A stretch of DNA of 32,348 nt, taken from positions 1 to 32,348 of the forward strand of contig DHFW01000020.1 in the NCBI GenBank assembly GCA_002402465.1, written 5' to 3'. Under the pieces are notes generated by a model. The model ran no database searches. It saw nothing but the letters and a program-made list of their open reading frames with translations, and was not told where the DNA came from. The translations under genes were made by a program, and so were the position numbers. Source of the stretch: Bacteroidales bacterium UBA4814 (GTDB lineage Bacteria; Bacteroidota; Bacteroidia; Bacteroidales; UBA7960). Of the stretch, positions 31,040 through 32,348 are shown piece by piece (the stretch's first letter is position 1; each line of letters begins with the position of its first letter).

Positions 31040-32254
31040 ATGAATAAAAGGCTTATCATTTCGCTGATGCTGGTTTTTGCTTTGCAAATTTTTAGCACGG
31101 TTTCGTTTGCACAAAGAAGGGCTGCAAAAGCCGAAGAAAAAGGTTATCGGTTTACACCGGTTATTGAATTGCCTGCCACCCCGGTGAAGAATCAGGCCAG
31201 CACGGGCACCTGCTGGTGTTTTGCCACGGTTTCGTTTATTGAATCGGAGCTGCTGCGCATGGGCAAAGGAGAACACGATCTTTCGGAGATGTTTATCGTG
31301 CGCCACAATTATGTGAACCGCTTGCGCGACAATTACCTTCGGCGCGGCAAGGGCAACCTGAGCCAGGGCAGCCTTTCGCATAATGCCATGCACGTGATCA
31401 GTGAGCAAGGCATTGTGCCCGAAGAGGCTTATACTGGCATCAACTACGATTCAAAAACCCACAACCACCGCGAGCTGAGCCGCTTTATCAATGCCATAGG
31501 CCAGATTCCAGTTGACCTGAAACGCGAAAGTCCCGAATACTGGAAGCTGGTAAACAGCCTGCTCGACATTTACCTGGGGCCGCTGCCCGAAAGTTTTACT
31601 TATCAGGAACAAACTTTTACTCCTGTTTCTTTTGCTGAGTCATTGGAGATCAATCCTGACGACTATGTAGAGATTACATCCTTCAACCATTTCCCGTTTT
31701 ACACTACTTTCCCGCTCGAAGTACCCGACAACTGGGCCCACGCGCATTTTTACAACGTGCCAATAGATGAGCTGATCGAAATAATGGATTACTCCCTGCA
31801 CAACGGATACACTGTAAACTGGGATGGCGATGTGAGTGAAAAGGGCTTTTCACATGCCAATGGCGTGGCAATTAATCCTGATGTGGAAGCGCCAATAGAC
31901 ACTTACTCCACCACCGACAGGGCACGCTTTGAAGCCATGACCACCACCGAAAAACTAGAAGAAGTTTACAAGTTTGAAGGACCCTTCCCGGAAATTAATG
32001 TGACCCAGGAAAAACGACAGGAAGGGTATGAAGCTTTCGTTACCACTGATGATCACCTGATGCATGTGACAGGAATTACCCAGGATCAGAACGGTACCAA
32101 GTACTACATCACCAAAAATTCCTGGGGCACCGAACGCAACAAGTTTGGTGGCTACCTCAACATGTCAGAAAGCTACGTGCGGGCCAAAACCATTTTTATA
32201 ATGGTGCACAAGGATGCCGTACCTGTTCACATCAGGGAGAAGCTGGGGTTTTAG
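31040..32254 (+). CDS. Exported C1-family cysteine peptidase
   Basis: A 404-residue protein with a signal peptide (MNKRLIISLMLVFALQIF through SFAQ, residues 1-25). The papain-like active site is present: Gln52 and nucleophile Cys58 (KNQASTGTCWCFATVSF), His342 (LMHVTGIT) and Asn360 (TKNSWG). The spacing, with some 280 residues between Cys and His, matches the C1B (bleomycin hydrolase/aminopeptidase C) group rather than short papains, but C1B enzymes are usually cytoplasmic while this one is exported. A second Cys (Cys60) lies two residues after the nucleophile. The start is ATG 31040, which begins the signal peptide and follows the -7 element. REP-like sequence follows the stop; no operon partner is visible. 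Confidence 0.92.
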   Translation: MNKRLIISLMLVFALQIFSTVSFAQRRAAKAEEKGYRFTPVIELPATPVKNQASTGTCWCFATVSFIESELLRMGKGEHDLSEMFIVRHNYVNRLRDNYLRRGKGNLSQGSLSHNAMHVISEQGIVPEEAYTGINYDSKTHNHRELSRFINAIGQIPVDLKRESPEYWKLVNSLLDIYLGPLPESFTYQEQTFTPVSFAESLEINPDDYVEITSFNHFPFYTTFPLEVPDNWAHAHFYNVPIDELIEIMDYSLHNGYTVNWDGDVSEKGFSHANGVAINPDVEAPIDTYSTTDRARFEAMTTTEKLEEVYKFEGPFPEINVTQEKRQEGYEAFVTTDDHLMHVTGITQDQNGTKYYITKNSWGTERNKFGGYLNMSESYVRAKTIFIMVHKDAVPVHIREKLGF

Positions 32255-32257
32255 CCT

Positions 32258-32316
32258 CTCGACTCCGCTTTCGGTCCCCGAGCGAAGAGACCGCTGAAAG
32301 CGGGAACGGAGTTGAG
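32258..32316. repeat. REP-like inverted repeat after the peptidase gene
   Basis: CTCGACTCCG (32258-32267) and CGGAGTTGAG (32307-32316) are arms with one mismatch, and inner CCGCTTTC pairs with GAAAGCGG. It begins 3 bases after the peptidase stop and may also act in termination. The remaining bases to the window end show nothing. Confidence 0.65.
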
Positions 32317-32348
32317 AAGCCCCCAAAGCGCCATTGCAAATGCCGCTT

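Overview
The window looks like chromosomal DNA from a member of the Bacteroidota (Bacteroidetes), probably close to the marine or anaerobic Bacteroidales/Marinilabiliales. The evidence is two proteins with C-terminal type IX secretion (T9SS) sorting domains, DUF6029 and Omp28-like envelope proteins, DUF6266, and several copies of the phylum-specific -7 promoter element TAnnTTTG. There are no RNA genes, CRISPR arrays or transposases that I can see.

Bases 2-5778 hold a tight plus-strand operon of envelope proteins. Four of the five carry a thioredoxin-type CxxC motif: two T9SS cargo proteins (the first cut by the window edge), a TlpA-like periplasmic protein and an Omp28-like lipoprotein. The fifth is a DUF6029 outer-membrane protein. 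A minus-strand SDR oxidoreductase converges on this operon and is divergent from a 493-residue helical-repeat protein of unknown role.

Bases 8239-17532 form a plus-strand metabolic block: thiolase, FabG/PhaB-like reductase, a KAS III-like enzyme lacking two of three catalytic residues, a sodium:solute symporter, an acyl-CoA synthetase, a lipoprotein, a porin-like barrel and an exported alpha/beta hydrolase. The parts could together take up and degrade an ester or carboxylate: hydrolase and porin outside, symporter in the inner membrane, then ligase, reductase and thiolase. A methyltransferase follows.

Bases 18604-20574 hold a cysteine biosynthesis operon (cysE, cysK). It is preceded by what looks like a complete ribosome-mediated attenuator: a promoter, a 24-codon leader ORF with three consecutive Cys codons, mutually exclusive RNA pairings and an intrinsic terminator. 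I consider this the most striking new observation. A PQQ-type sugar dehydrogenase lipoprotein follows.

Bases 21840-31000 are an accessory segment, more A+T-rich in parts. Three direct copies of a 137-139 bp hairpin-rich repeat punctuate it, together with other inverted repeats. Between the outer copies lie DUF6266, a minus-strand toxin-antitoxin-like operon (Xre/ImmA peptidase, DUF4411 PIN-like protein, DUF3024), and a large type IIG restriction-modification enzyme followed by a membrane-anchored protein whose frame continues past its stop codon. The window ends with an exported C1-family cysteine peptidase.
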